A stretch of DNA of 64,000 nucleotides from Streptomyces sp. V4I2 (GTDB lineage Bacteria > Actinomycetota > Actinomycetes > Streptomycetales > Streptomycetaceae), in contig NZ_JAUSZM010000003.1 of assembly GCF_030817655.1 (NCBI RefSeq), forward strand, positions 5,952,001 through 6,016,000, read 5' to 3'. The notes beneath the pieces were generated by a model. That model worked only from the letters and a program-made list of their open reading frames with translations. It made no database searches and was not told where the DNA came from. Position numbers and translations under genes: made by a program. How positions within the stretch are numbered: the first letter of the stretch is position 1; the number at the start of each line of letters is the position of its first letter. Shown here piece by piece: positions 17,787 to 26,039 of the stretch.

Positions 17787-19225
17787 GTACGTTCTCGGGG
17801 CTTGAGCGGGTCGGCGGGGCGGGCGTCGGTTCGGCGAGCGGAGCGGGCGAGCGACGGCTGTCCGGTGGCATGGCGGCAGAGGGACGGCTGTCCGGTCGCG
17901 TGGGGTCCGAGCGGTGGCTGGCCAACGGCGCGGCGGTCGCTCTGGAGAGCGGTGCGGACGTGACGCCGGGGCTGCTCGACGGGGTGCGGCAGTGGCTGGT
18001 CGAGAGCGGGGCCGAACCGACGCCCGCGCGCGTGGCGCAGGCATTGCGGGAGCAAGGGCGGGTGCTCGGGGATGCGGAAGTCCTCGGCGCGGCCGAGCAA
18101 TTGCGTTCCGAGCTGGTCGGCAGCGGCCCGCTGGAACCGCTGCTCGCCGACCCGTCGGTGACCGACGTACTGGTGTCGGCGCCCGACCGGGTCTGGGTGG
18201 ACCGGGGTGGCGGCCTGGAGCTGACCACCGTCTCCTTCCCGGACGCTGCCGCCGTACGACGGCTCGCGCAGCGCCTGGCCGCGGTGGCCGGACGCCGGCT
18301 CGACGACGCACGCCCCTGGGTGGACGCCCGGCTGCCCGACGGGACCCGGTTGCACGCGGTGCTGCCCCCGGTCGCCGTCGGCTGCGCCTGCCTGTCCCTG
18401 CGGGTCGTACGGCCGCGCGCGTTCACGCTCGACGAACTCGTGGCGGCCGGCACGGTGCCGCCGGGCGGGGACCGGGTGCTGAGGGCGCTGCTTCGGGCGC
18501 GGCTGTCCTTCCTCATCAGCGGTGGCACGGGCACCGGCAAGACGACATTGCTGAGCGCCCTGCTGGGGCTCGTCGGGCCCGACGAGCGGATCGTGCTCGC
18601 CGAGGACTCGGCGGAGCTCAGGCCGGACCATCCGCACGTCGTACGGCTGGAGAGCAGACCCGCCAACCAGGAGGGCGCGGGCCTCGTCACGCTCCAGGAC
18701 CTGGTCCGGCAGGCGCTGCGGATGCGGCCGGACCGGCTGGTCGTGGGCGAGGTGCGCGGGCCCGAGGTGGTCCATCTGCTGGCCGCGCTGAACACCGGTC
18801 ACGAGGGCGGCTGCGGGACCGTGCACGCCAACGCGGCGGCCGACGTGCCGGCCCGGCTGGAGGCGCTGGGTACGGCGGCCGGGCTCGACCGGGCCGCCCT
18901 GCACAGCCAGTTGGCGGCCGCCCTGTCGGTCGTACTGCACCTCGTCCGCGACCGGACCGGGCGGCGGCGGATCGCCGAGGTGCACGTGCTGGAACGGGAC
19001 CCTTCGGGGCTGGTGCGGACGGTGCCGGCGCTGCGGTGGGGCGCGGAGGGATTTGCGTACGAACGAGGTTGGGGGCGGCTGCGGGGGCTGCTTCGGGAGG
19101 AGTGCGGCTCGTGCGAGGCAAGGGATGAGTGCGCCTCGTACGAGGCGGGAGCGGGGTGCGGGGAGCGCTTTGGGCGCTCCGGAGTGCGGATCGAGGAGGC
19201 GCGTGGTGGTCAACGGGATGGGTGA
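17783..19225 (+). CDS. tadA: TadA/CpaF-family secretion ATPase
   Basis: 480 residues, a hexameric motor ATPase of type II/IV secretion and Tad pilus systems. Walker A is GGTGTGKTTLLSALLG, the Asp box is IVLAEDSAELR, and Walker B is RPDRLVVGEVRGPEVVHLL, followed by the HEGGCGTVHAN His box. The N-terminal 45 residues are Gly/Ser-rich and poorly conserved. The C-terminal tail is unusual in having five or six cysteines (ECGSCEARDECASYEAGAGC), perhaps a metal site or just drift. The GTG start overlaps the ssd stop (GTGA), so translation is coupled. Confidence 0.92.
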   Translation: MSTFSGLERVGGAGVGSASGAGERRLSGGMAAEGRLSGRVGSERWLANGAAVALESGADVTPGLLDGVRQWLVESGAEPTPARVAQALREQGRVLGDAEVLGAAEQLRSELVGSGPLEPLLADPSVTDVLVSAPDRVWVDRGGGLELTTVSFPDAAAVRRLAQRLAAVAGRRLDDARPWVDARLPDGTRLHAVLPPVAVGCACLSLRVVRPRAFTLDELVAAGTVPPGGDRVLRALLRARLSFLISGGTGTGKTTLLSALLGLVGPDERIVLAEDSAELRPDHPHVVRLESRPANQEGAGLVTLQDLVRQALRMRPDRLVVGEVRGPEVVHLLAALNTGHEGGCGTVHANAAADVPARLEALGTAAGLDRAALHSQLAAALSVVLHLVRDRTGRRRIAEVHVLERDPSGLVRTVPALRWGAEGFAYERGWGRLRGLLREECGSCEARDECASYEAGAGCGERFGRSGVRIEEARGGQRDG

Positions 19226-20303
19226 GATGTCGACGGGAGCGGCTGTGGCGTGCGTGGGGGCTGCTCTCTGGCTGCTCGGTGGGCGGCACCCCGGCGCTCG
19301 GCGGGCCCAGTTGCTGCTCGCGGGTGGCGGAGTGGTGGGTGCCGGGCAGCCCGCCCGGCGGCAACTGGCCGAAGCACTGCGGCGGATTCGCGGGCGACTG
19401 CGCCCCGAGTGGTGGGCGGTGGCCGTCGGGCTGGTGCTGGCGGTGCTGGGTTCCTCAGTGCTGCCGGCCGTCGCGGGGGCGGCCGGGGTGCCGTTGCTGC
19501 GGCGGGTGCGGTTGGCGGGGGAGGCGCGGCGTGCCCGGGAGCGTCGAGGGGACGCGGTGATCGCGTTGTGCGGGGCGCTGGCCGGGGAGGTGCGGTCCGG
19601 CCGGCAGCCGGGGGAGGCGCTGGTGCGGGCGGTGCGGGAGGCCGACGGCGCTCTTGGTGAGGGAGAGGCGGCGGTGCGGGACTCCGAACGGCTTGGTGAC
19701 GCGCTGGTGGCGGTGCGGGGTTTTGGAGGGCTGGGTGGGGCTCGGGCTGTGCGCGGTTTTGGAGGGGCTGGTGTCGCTCAGGCAGCCAGAGGCCTCCGTG
19801 GGGCCGGTAGGGCCGGTGGGTCCGGTGGGTCAGGTAGGTCCGGTGGTGCTCGAGTGCTGCAGGACGCCGGTCGGCTTGGTGAGGCTCAGGCGGCGGTGCT
19901 GGCGGCGGCGCGGTTTGGGGGTGATGTTCCGGCCGCGCTTGCTGTTGCCGCGCGACAGCCGGGTGCCGAGGGGCTGGTGGGGCTTGCGGCCTGCTGGCGG
20001 GTTGCCGTGGACCAGGGCGCGGGCCTCGCCGCCGGACTCGACCGACTCGAAGGGGCATTGCGCGCGGAGCGTGATCAGCGGGCGGACCTGCGCGCGCAGC
20101 TGGCGGGTGCCCGGTCGACAGCGGTGATGCTCGCGGGCCTGCCGGTCCTGGGTCTTGCCCTCGGTACGGCCCTGGGTGCCGATCCGCTGCATGTACTGCT
20201 GCACACCGGCGCGGGATTGGGATGTCTGCTGGTCGGCGGCCTGCTGGAGGCGTTGGGGATGTGGTGGGCGATGCAGATCGTGCGGGGAGCGGAGGCGATG
20301 TGA
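19218..20303 (+). CDS. tadB: TadB-like type II secretion F-domain membrane protein
   Basis: An inner-membrane platform protein of the Tad system. N-terminal hydrophobic segments (GAAVACVGAALWLLGG, WWAVAVGLVLAVLGSSVLPAVAGAAGVPLL) are followed by the F-domain helices (GDAVIALCGALAGEVRSGRQPGEALVRAVREA) and C-terminal membrane segments (AVMLAGLPVLGLALGTALGA, GAGLGCLLVGGLLEALGMWWA). A Gly/Arg-rich low-complexity insert encoded at about 19705-19860 (repeats of RGFGGxG and GGSGGSG) interrupts the F domain and is not typical. The start was placed at the ATG at 19218, overlapping tadA; an ATG at 19227 is also possible. Confidence 0.85.
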   Translation: MGEMSTGAAVACVGAALWLLGGRHPGARRAQLLLAGGGVVGAGQPARRQLAEALRRIRGRLRPEWWAVAVGLVLAVLGSSVLPAVAGAAGVPLLRRVRLAGEARRARERRGDAVIALCGALAGEVRSGRQPGEALVRAVREADGALGEGEAAVRDSERLGDALVAVRGFGGLGGARAVRGFGGAGVAQAARGLRGAGRAGGSGGSGRSGGARVLQDAGRLGEAQAAVLAAARFGGDVPAALAVAARQPGAEGLVGLAACWRVAVDQGAGLAAGLDRLEGALRAERDQRADLRAQLAGARSTAVMLAGLPVLGLALGTALGADPLHVLLHTGAGLGCLLVGGLLEALGMWWAMQIVRGAEAM

Positions 20304-20402
20304 GGGATGACGACGAGGCGCGGGGCGGGTGGCGGAGGCGATGTGGCGGGCGGACGTGGCGGAAGCGGGAGCCGGCAGTGGTCTGGGAAGGGAGGCGGCG
20401 AC

Positions 20403-21191
20403 GTGAGTGCGGAAGTTGTCCACAGGCTGGGGGCGGCGGTGGGGGTGGTGCTCGTCCTCGGGTGGCTCGCGCGGTGGCTGGAGTCGGTACGGCGGGAGCG
20501 GAGAGTGCGGCGGCGGTTGGCCGAGCTGTTGGTGGCGGAGGGGGAGACGTCCGCGGGGTCGCGTATCGACCTCCGGGACGTCACTCGGCGGTGGCTGCCG
20601 ATGGCGGGGGTGGCGTGTGCCGGGTGGGTTCTGGTCGGTGGGTTCGCCGGTGCGGTGGTGGGCCTGGTGGCCGCCGCCGGGCTGTGGCGGTGGCGGCTTC
20701 GGCAGGCGGCCGCCAGGGCCGAGACGGAGTACGACGCCCAAGAGGCGGCTCGGCAACTCCCCCTCGCGGCCGACCTCCTGGCGGCCTGCATCGCGGCGGG
20801 CGCCGGTCCGGTGATCGCGGCCCAGGCGCTGGGCGAAGCCCTTGGTGGTCCGGTCGGAGAAGGGCTGGCACGGGGCGCGGCGGAGGTGAGACTCGGCGGC
20901 GAACCGGGCGAGGCCTGGCGACGACTCGCCTCCACGCCGGGCGCCGGCACCCTGGCGCGGCTCCTGGAACGGGCCGGCGTCTCCGGACTCCCCGCGTCCG
21001 CACCGGTCGCCAGGCTCGCCGCGGACGCCCGCGCCGACTGGACGCGCGAGGCGACGGCACGGGCGCGGCGGGCGGCCGTCATGGTCAGCGCGCCGGTGGG
21101 GCTGTGCTTCCTGCCCGCGTTCATCGCGGTCGGCGTACTGCCCGTGGTGATCGGACTGGCGGGCGGGGCGCTGGGAGGGGGTGGTGGATGA
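20403..21191 (+). CDS. tadC: TadC-like type II secretion F-domain membrane protein
   Basis: Second platform protein of the locus, about 262 residues. It has a first membrane helix (LGAAVGVVLVLGWLARWLE), a middle pair (WLPMAGVACAGWVLVGGFAGAVVGLVAAAGLW), the F-domain (AARQLPLAADLLAACIAAGAGPVIAAQALGEALGG) and a C-terminal pair (VMVSAPVGLCFLPAFIAVGVLPVVIGLAGGALGG). The GTG at 20403 follows GGGAGG; an upstream TTG-like frame to 20307 would add only low-complexity Gly/Arg. The 99-base gap from tadB is a repetitive GGCGGAGG-rich stretch without another gene. Confidence 0.85.
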   Translation: MSAEVVHRLGAAVGVVLVLGWLARWLESVRRERRVRRRLAELLVAEGETSAGSRIDLRDVTRRWLPMAGVACAGWVLVGGFAGAVVGLVAAAGLWRWRLRQAAARAETEYDAQEAARQLPLAADLLAACIAAGAGPVIAAQALGEALGGPVGEGLARGAAEVRLGGEPGEAWRRLASTPGAGTLARLLERAGVSGLPASAPVARLAADARADWTREATARARRAAVMVSAPVGLCFLPAFIAVGVLPVVIGLAGGALGGGGG

Positions 21192-21212
21192 CACAGGACG
21201 GGAGCGACGGCA

Positions 21213-21243
21213 CGTAGGAGGCGTAGGAGGCGTAGGAGGCGTG
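21213..21243 (+). repeat. Short tandem repeat GTAGGAGGC
   Basis: Three nine-base units (GTAGGAGGC, with a partial fourth) run between tadC and the pilin gene. Each unit contains AGGAGG, a strong Shine-Dalgarno core, about 70-100 bases upstream of the pilin ATG. Repeat slippage here could change spacing but probably not the coding sequence. Confidence 0.5.
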
Positions 21244-21309
21244 GGCCGAGTGGCCGACGCCCGGCAAGAAGTCAGCTGGTCAACGGAACGGAACCTCACG
21301 GGGGTTGAG

Positions 21310-21519
21310 ATGTACAAGACGGTACGGGCACGGCTGGTCGCCCTGGTGTGCAGGGCGCGGGCGGCGCGGAGGGACGGGGGGATGGTCACCTCCGAGTACG
21401 CCATGGGGATCGTCGCGGCGGTGGCGTTCGCGGTGGTTCTCTACAAGGTGGTGACGAGCGGTCAGGTCAACGCGGAGTTGCAGAACATCGTGAAGCAGGC
21501 CCTCGATGCGCAGATGTGA
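21310..21519 (+). CDS. Small Flp-like pilin (DUF4244 family)
   Basis: 69 residues: a basic leader (MYKTVRARLVALVCRARAARRDGG) followed by MVTSEYAMGIVAAVAFAVVLYKVVTS. The glycine before MVTSEY and the glutamate five residues into the mature part match the prepilin rule of Flp pilins (cleavage after G, E at +5 followed by Y). One hydrophobic helix and a short C-terminus (AELQNIVKQALDAQM) complete it. It is probably the major subunit of the Tad-like apparatus. No prepilin peptidase gene is in the window. GGGGGTTGAG precedes the ATG. Confidence 0.8.
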   Translation: MYKTVRARLVALVCRARAARRDGGMVTSEYAMGIVAAVAFAVVLYKVVTSGQVNAELQNIVKQALDAQM

Positions 21520-21871
21520 GCGGGAGACGGACCGGGGCTTCGTCACGGCGGAGTCGGCCATGGTGCTGCCCGTGTTGGTGATCTTCGCGATGGCGCTGGT
21601 GTGGGGGCTGCTCGTGGTGGCCGCGCAGATCCAGTGCGTGGATGCGGCGCGTACCGGCGCCCGCGCCGCGGCCCGCCAGGACGCCGCCGACGCGGTCGTC
21701 GAGATCACCCGGCAGGCGGCACCGCGCGATGCGGAGGTCACCGTCAGCAGGGAGGGGGACCAGGTGCGGGTGGCGGTCGTGGCGAAGCCGCCTGCGCTGC
21801 ACGGTCTGCCGTTCGAAGTGCGGGAGGAGGCCGTGGCGGTGGTGGAGGAGACGGCGGGGGAGGGGAGATGA
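21506..21871 (+). CDS. tadE: TadE-family pseudopilin
   Basis: 121 residues. RGFVTAESAMVLPVLVIFAMALVWGLLVVAAQIQCVDAARTGARAAAR is a typical TadE N-terminus: TAE motif, one membrane helix, then an Ala/Arg-rich helix. The remaining 65 residues would be extracytoplasmic. It overlaps the pilin gene by 14 bases and the next gene by four, so the cluster is tightly coupled. Confidence 0.85.
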   Translation: MRRCERETDRGFVTAESAMVLPVLVIFAMALVWGLLVVAAQIQCVDAARTGARAAARQDAADAVVEITRQAAPRDAEVTVSREGDQVRVAVVAKPPALHGLPFEVREEAVAVVEETAGEGR

Positions 21872-22380
21872 GTGGCGGTTTCTCGGCCCGCCTCCGTGCG
21901 GCCGTTCGGAGCAGGGACCGCGGCTCCGCCACCGTGTGGAGCGTAGGGGCGATCGCCGTGCTGTGCGTGGTGTTCGGTGTCGTCCTCGCCATGGGACAGG
22001 CCGTCGTGACCCGGCATCGAGCGGCCGGCGGTGCGGATCTCGCGGCGCTCGCGGCGGCGGACCACTGGGCGGACGGCGGCACGGCGGCCTGCGCCCGGGC
22101 GGACCGGGTGGCGCGAGCCCAGGGCACGCGGCTCGTGCGGTGCGCGATCGTGGGCGAGACCTCGGACGTGACGGCGACGTCGGGGCGGGGTCCGTTCGCG
22201 GCGGAGGTCAGGGCGCGGGCGGGACCTGCGGGACCGCCGGATCCGCTGGTGCCCCGGACTCCTCCGGCGCCTCCGCACGAGGCTCCTGCGGAGCATCTCC
22301 CGCCGCCACCGGAGATCCCTGCGGAGCAATCCCGGCCCCCACAGCCTCCTCCCCAGGTGCCCCCTGCAACAGCACCGTGA
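21868..22380 (+). CDS. TadE-like protein of the Rv3654c type with proline-rich tail
   Basis: 170 residues from an ATG overlapping the tadE stop (ATGA). DRGSATVWSVGAIAVLCVVFGVVLAMGQAVVTRHRAAGGADLAALAAADH is the conserved N-terminus of Rv3654c-like TadE relatives. After about residue 115 the protein changes to a Pro/Ala-rich tail. The final 173 bases lie antisense to the 3' end of the helicase gene. The tail composition may be a by-product of that overlap. Confidence 0.75.
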   Translation: MSGGFSARLRAAVRSRDRGSATVWSVGAIAVLCVVFGVVLAMGQAVVTRHRAAGGADLAALAAADHWADGGTAACARADRVARAQGTRLVRCAIVGETSDVTATSGRGPFAAEVRARAGPAGPPDPLVPRTPPAPPHEAPAEHLPPPPEIPAEQSRPPQPPPQVPPATAP

Positions 22381-24718
22381 GCAACCGCACCGCCCCCCTC
22401 TTGTGCAGCGGGTCGTTGCCGTTGCCGCACTTGGGGGACTGGATGCAGGACGGGCAGCCGGCGTCGCACTCGCAGGAGGCGATGGCCTGGCGGGTGGCGG
22501 TCAGCCACTCGCGGGCGGTGTGGAAGGCGCGCTCCGCGAAGCCCGCGCCGCCGGGATGGCCGTCGTAGACGAAGACGGTCGGCAGGAGGGTGTCGGGATG
22601 CAGGGGGATCGACACGCCGCCGATGTCCCAGCGGTCGCAGGTGGCGAAGAGGGGCAGCATGCCGATCGACGCGTGCTCGGCGGCGTGCAGGGCGCCGCCG
22701 AGGATCTCCGGGTTGATGCGGGCGGCGTCCAGCTGGTCCTCGGTGACCGTCCACCACACGGCACGCGTGCGCAGCGTACGAGGAGGGAGGTCGAGTTTCG
22801 TCTCGCCCAGTACTTCACCGGTGATGAGTCGTCGACGCAGGAAGGAGACCACTTGGTTGGTGACCTCGACGGAGCCGTAGCACAGGCGGCCGGCGCCCCA
22901 CGGGATCTCTACGTCCGTCTCCAGGACGGAGATGGACGTGGTGTCGCGGGCGACCGTCGAATACGAAGGGCTGGCCTGCTCGACCAGGGCGACCGAGTCC
23001 TCCAGGTCCAGCGAGCGCACCAGATACGTACGGCCCTGGTGCAGGTGGACCGCGCCCTCGTGCACGGTCGAGTGAGCGGCGCCCTCGTCGACCGTGCCCA
23101 GCAGGCGGCCCGTGCCGGCCTCGACGACCTGGATCGGCCGGCCGCCCTCGCCCCGGATGTCGGTGAGGTCGGCGGCCCGCTCCCGGCGGGTCCAGTGCCA
23201 GGCCTTCGTACGGCGGCGCAGCAGCTTTGCGGCCTCCAGCTGCGGGAGCAGCTCCTCGGTCGCGGGGCCGAACAGCACCAAGTCCTCGTCCGTCAACGGC
23301 AGTTCCGCGGCCGCCGCGCACAGGTGCGGGGCGAGCACGTAAGGGTTGTCGGGGTCGAGGACCGTGGACTCGACGGGCTGGTCGAACAGGGCCTCGGGGT
23401 GGTGGACGAGGAAGGTGTCCAGCGGGTCGTCCCGGGCGACCAGCACCGCCAGCGCACCCTGTCCGGCGCGCCCGGCGCGGCCCGCCTGCTGCCACAGGGA
23501 GGCGCGGGTGCCCGGGTAGCCGGCGATCAGGACGGCGTCGAGGCCGGAGACGTCGATGCCGAGTTCGAGCGCGGTCGTCGCGGCGAGGCCGAGGAGTTCG
23601 CCGGAGTGGAGGGCCTGTTCGAGGGCGCGGCGTTCCTCGGGGAGGTAGCCGCCGCGGTACGCGGCGACGCGCCGGGCGAGGGAGCGGTCGACCTCGGCGA
23701 GGCGTTCCTGGGCGATCACCGAGATGAGCTCGGCGCCCCGCCGGGAGCGTACGAAGGCGACCGTGCGGACGCCCTGGACGGCAAGGTCGGTCAGCAGCTC
23801 GGCGGTCTCGGCGGTGGCGGTACGGCGGACCGGCGCGCCCTTCTCGCCCTGCATCTCGGTGAGCGGGGGCTCCCAGAGCGCGAACACCAGTTCGCCGCGG
23901 GGGGAGGCGTCGTCGGCGACCTCGACCACCGGCAGGCCGGTGAGGCGGCCGGCGGCCACCGAGGGCTGGGCGGCGGTCGCGGAGGCCAGGAGGAACACGG
24001 GGGAGGCGCCGTAGCGGGCACAGAGGCGGCGCAGGCGGCGAAGCACCTGGGCGACGTGGGAGCCGAACACGCCGCGGTAGGTGTGGCACTCGTCGATGAC
24101 GACGTACTTCAGCGACTTCAGGAAGGAGGACCAGCGGGGGTGGGACGGGAGTATGCCCCGGTGCAGCATGTCGGGGTTGGTGAGGACGTAGTTGGCGTAC
24201 TGGCGGACCCATTCGCGTTCTTCGACCGGCGTGTCGCCGTCGTACACCGCGGGGCGCACGGAATGGCCGAGCGGTTGTGAAAGTTCCTTCACGGAGCGGC
24301 ACTGATCCGCCGCGAGGGCCTTCGTGGGGGCCAGGTAGAGGGCGGTCGAGCCACGGCCGTTCGGGGCCTCGGAGCCGTCCAGGAGCGTCGACAGGACCGG
24401 CACGAGGTACGCCAGGGACTTGCCGGACGCCGTGCCCGTGGCGACGACCACGGACTCGCCGTCCAGGGCGTGCTCGGCCGCGCGGGCCTGGTGCGCCCAG
24501 GGATGTTCGATGCCGCAGGCCTGCACCGCGGCGATGACCTCCGAGCGGATCCGGTCCGGCCAGACGGCATGGCGGCCCTCACGTGGGGGCAAGTGCTCCG
24601 TATGAGTGATGCGCGAAGCCCGGCTCGGCCCCGCGGCGAGCCGGTCCAGGATCGTGCCCGGCGAGAGCCGGGAGACGGGCTGCGCCGAGGGTCGATCGGA
24701 TCGGTGATTCTTGGCCAT
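22208..24718 (-). CDS. DEAD/DEAH-box helicase with DUF1998, MrfA/YprA-like (Rv3649 type)
   Basis: A superfamily 2 helicase. Motif I is VVVATGTASGKSLAYLVP, motif II DECHTYRG, motif III LASATAAQP, then the second RecA domain (VAFVRSRRGAE, LGLAATTALELGIDVSGLDAVLIAGYPGT, QQAGRAGRAG). The C-terminal DUF1998 region holds four clustered cysteines (CECDAGCPSCIQSPKC). In B. subtilis MrfA the same cysteines bind zinc and the enzyme helps excise mitomycin C lesions. The start is uncertain: the ATG at 24718 was chosen because the longer frame from 24799 would run into the bldG promoter region. The last 60 residues are a Gly/Pro/Ala tail lying antisense to the TadE-like gene. Confidence 0.88.
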   Translation of the reverse strand: MAKNHRSDRPSAQPVSRLSPGTILDRLAAGPSRASRITHTEHLPPREGRHAVWPDRIRSEVIAAVQACGIEHPWAHQARAAEHALDGESVVVATGTASGKSLAYLVPVLSTLLDGSEAPNGRGSTALYLAPTKALAADQCRSVKELSQPLGHSVRPAVYDGDTPVEEREWVRQYANYVLTNPDMLHRGILPSHPRWSSFLKSLKYVVIDECHTYRGVFGSHVAQVLRRLRRLCARYGASPVFLLASATAAQPSVAAGRLTGLPVVEVADDASPRGELVFALWEPPLTEMQGEKGAPVRRTATAETAELLTDLAVQGVRTVAFVRSRRGAELISVIAQERLAEVDRSLARRVAAYRGGYLPEERRALEQALHSGELLGLAATTALELGIDVSGLDAVLIAGYPGTRASLWQQAGRAGRAGQGALAVLVARDDPLDTFLVHHPEALFDQPVESTVLDPDNPYVLAPHLCAAAAELPLTDEDLVLFGPATEELLPQLEAAKLLRRRTKAWHWTRRERAADLTDIRGEGGRPIQVVEAGTGRLLGTVDEGAAHSTVHEGAVHLHQGRTYLVRSLDLEDSVALVEQASPSYSTVARDTTSISVLETDVEIPWGAGRLCYGSVEVTNQVVSFLRRRLITGEVLGETKLDLPPRTLRTRAVWWTVTEDQLDAARINPEILGGALHAAEHASIGMLPLFATCDRWDIGGVSIPLHPDTLLPTVFVYDGHPGGAGFAERAFHTAREWLTATRQAIASCECDAGCPSCIQSPKCGNGNDPLHKRGAVRLLTVLLQGAPGEEAVGAGIAPQGSPVAAGDAPQEPRAEAPEESGAPADPAVPQVPPAP

Positions 24719-24881
24719 CGGCACCGAGTGTGTCACTGGCGTGACGGACAATGGGACCAAGGCGTCGTGCACGCCTGCCGGTAAGTGATTGAATGCCATC
24801 GCGGCTGGCGAACCGTCCTGGGGGCTTCAAGCCGAGGTGTCCCAACGGGCGACCGCTCGATAGCAAGGTGCTGGAGGATCC
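24719..24881 (+). promoter_or_regulatory. bldG promoter region
   Basis: The 160 bases between the helicase start and bldG must hold the bldG promoters; in S. coelicolor two start sites within about 130 bases upstream of bldG are known, which would fall between 24750 and 24805 here. GGAGGATCC at 24873-24881 is the ribosome binding site for the GTG start. No operator is obvious. Confidence 0.45.
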
Positions 24882-25223
24882 GTGGACCTGTCTCTGTCGA
24901 CCGAAACCATCGGCGATCGCACGATCGTCAGGGTCGGTGGCGAAATCGACGTATATACCGCGCCCAAGCTGCGCGAGCAGCTGGTCGAGCTGGTGAATGA
25001 CGGCAGTTTCCACCTTGTCGTCGACATGGAGGGCGTGGACTTCCTCGACTCCACCGGGCTCGGCGTACTGGTCGGCGGACTGAAGCGGGTGCGTGCCCAT
25101 GAGGGCTCGCTGCGCCTGGTCTGCAACCAGGAGCGCATTCTGAAGATTTTCCGTATCACCGGCCTCACCAAGGTGTTCCCGATCCACACCTCGGTCGAGG
25201 AAGCGGTGGCGGCAACCGACTGA
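24882..25223 (+). CDS. bldG: Anti-anti-sigma factor BldG
   Basis: 113 residues, a STAS-domain protein needed for aerial growth and antibiotic production. Ser57 in FLDSTGLGVL is the phosphorylation site known for BldG; unphosphorylated BldG binds anti-sigma kinases and frees their sigma factors. The GTG start is set by GGAGG. Apart from the N-terminal LSTETIGDRTIVRVGGEIDV the whole protein is the fold SpoIIAA needs, with no extra domain. The neighbouring gene at 25342 encodes its ATPase partner. Confidence 0.97.
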   Translation: MDLSLSTETIGDRTIVRVGGEIDVYTAPKLREQLVELVNDGSFHLVVDMEGVDFLDSTGLGVLVGGLKRVRAHEGSLRLVCNQERILKIFRITGLTKVFPIHTSVEEAVAATD

Positions 25224-25341
25224 CCACCGATCCGGGTGCGGGCACCCGTCCGCACCCGGGACGGCAGAGGTCAACAAGGGGGTCCGGGCGTCGGCAGGCC
25301 GGTCCCCCGACAGCACGCGCCCGTAGTTCCGAGGGGGATGC

Positions 25342-25779
25342 ATGGCCACCGTTGAACTCCGCTTCAGCGCGCTGCCCGAGCACGTCCGGACCGCCCGACT
25401 GGTGGCGGCAGCAGTGGCGCGCAGGGCCGGAGTGGACGAGGCCGTCCTCGACGAGGTCAGGCTTGCCGTGGGCGAGGCCTGTACCCGTGCCGTCGGACTG
25501 CACCAGAACGGCGGCATCACGGCACCGGTGAAGGTGGTGCTGACCGAGGAGGAGAAACAGTTCTCCATCGAGGTCGGCGACGAGGCGCCGCGCCACGCTC
25601 CCGGCGACCGGGCACCCGGTGCCGCCGGCGATGAGCAGGATGCCGAGACCGAGGAGGACGAGATGGGCCTCGCGGTCATCAGCGGCCTCGTCGACGATGT
25701 GGAGGTCACCGCCGGGGAACACGGCGGATCGATTCGTATGACGTGGCCGACCACACCGTCGGTCACCGTGCTTCCCTGA
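25342..25779 (+). CDS. SpoIIAB/RsbW-like ATPase, BldG partner (SCO3548 type)
   Basis: 145 residues with the HATPase fold of anti-sigma kinases. The N box VRLAVGEACTRAVGLHQ keeps the catalytic glutamate but has Arg where the Mg2+-binding Asn is normally found (canonical EACTNAV). The G1 region is represented by DEMGLAVISGLVDDVEV, and the C-terminus by GGSIRMTWP. In S. coelicolor the equivalent protein binds BldG and antagonises it. The N-to-R change suggests it may bind without phosphorylating. GAGGGGG precedes the ATG. It is co-transcribed with bldG (118-base gap) and followed by terminator 25821-25855. Confidence 0.88.
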   Translation: MATVELRFSALPEHVRTARLVAAAVARRAGVDEAVLDEVRLAVGEACTRAVGLHQNGGITAPVKVVLTEEEKQFSIEVGDEAPRHAPGDRAPGAAGDEQDAETEEDEMGLAVISGLVDDVEVTAGEHGGSIRMTWPTTPSVTVLP

Positions 25780-25820
25780 CGCTCCCGGCGTCGCCGACAC
25801 ACCCGTAACACTTCACTTCC

Positions 25821-25855
25821 GAGGGCCCTGCTGAGCAGGGCCCTCAGTGTTTTTT
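25821..25855 (+). terminator. Intrinsic terminator of the bldG operon
   Basis: Perfect stem GAGGGCCCT/AGGGCCCTC, extendable through the inner GCT/AGC, followed by AGTGTTTTTTC. One of the few classical U-tract terminators in the window. Confidence 0.85.
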
Positions 25856-25860
25856 CAAGA

Positions 25861-25922
25861 GCATTTTGAATTCGTGAAGTAATTCACGATCAATTTCCGA
25901 TCATTGGATCGAGTGAAAATGC
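25861..25922. promoter_or_regulatory. AT-rich hppA upstream region with nested inverted repeats
   Basis: TCGTGAA-GTAA-TTCACGA (25872-25889) is a perfect 7-bp inverted repeat. It is enclosed by GCATTTT (25861-25867) and AAAATGC (25916-25922). The region is the most AT-rich of the core part and lies 120-180 bases upstream of hppA, so it is a candidate operator or transcript leader structure. No regulator is assigned. Confidence 0.45.
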
Positions 25923-26039
25923 TTTCGAGGCGTTACTCCGGGTGCAGTAGATTCCGGTTGCCGCATACTGTTTTGATCAGGAACAGATCTCTAGAATCCG
26001 TCCACATCTTGAGCTCAGCCCCAGCGTCAAGGAGGACGA

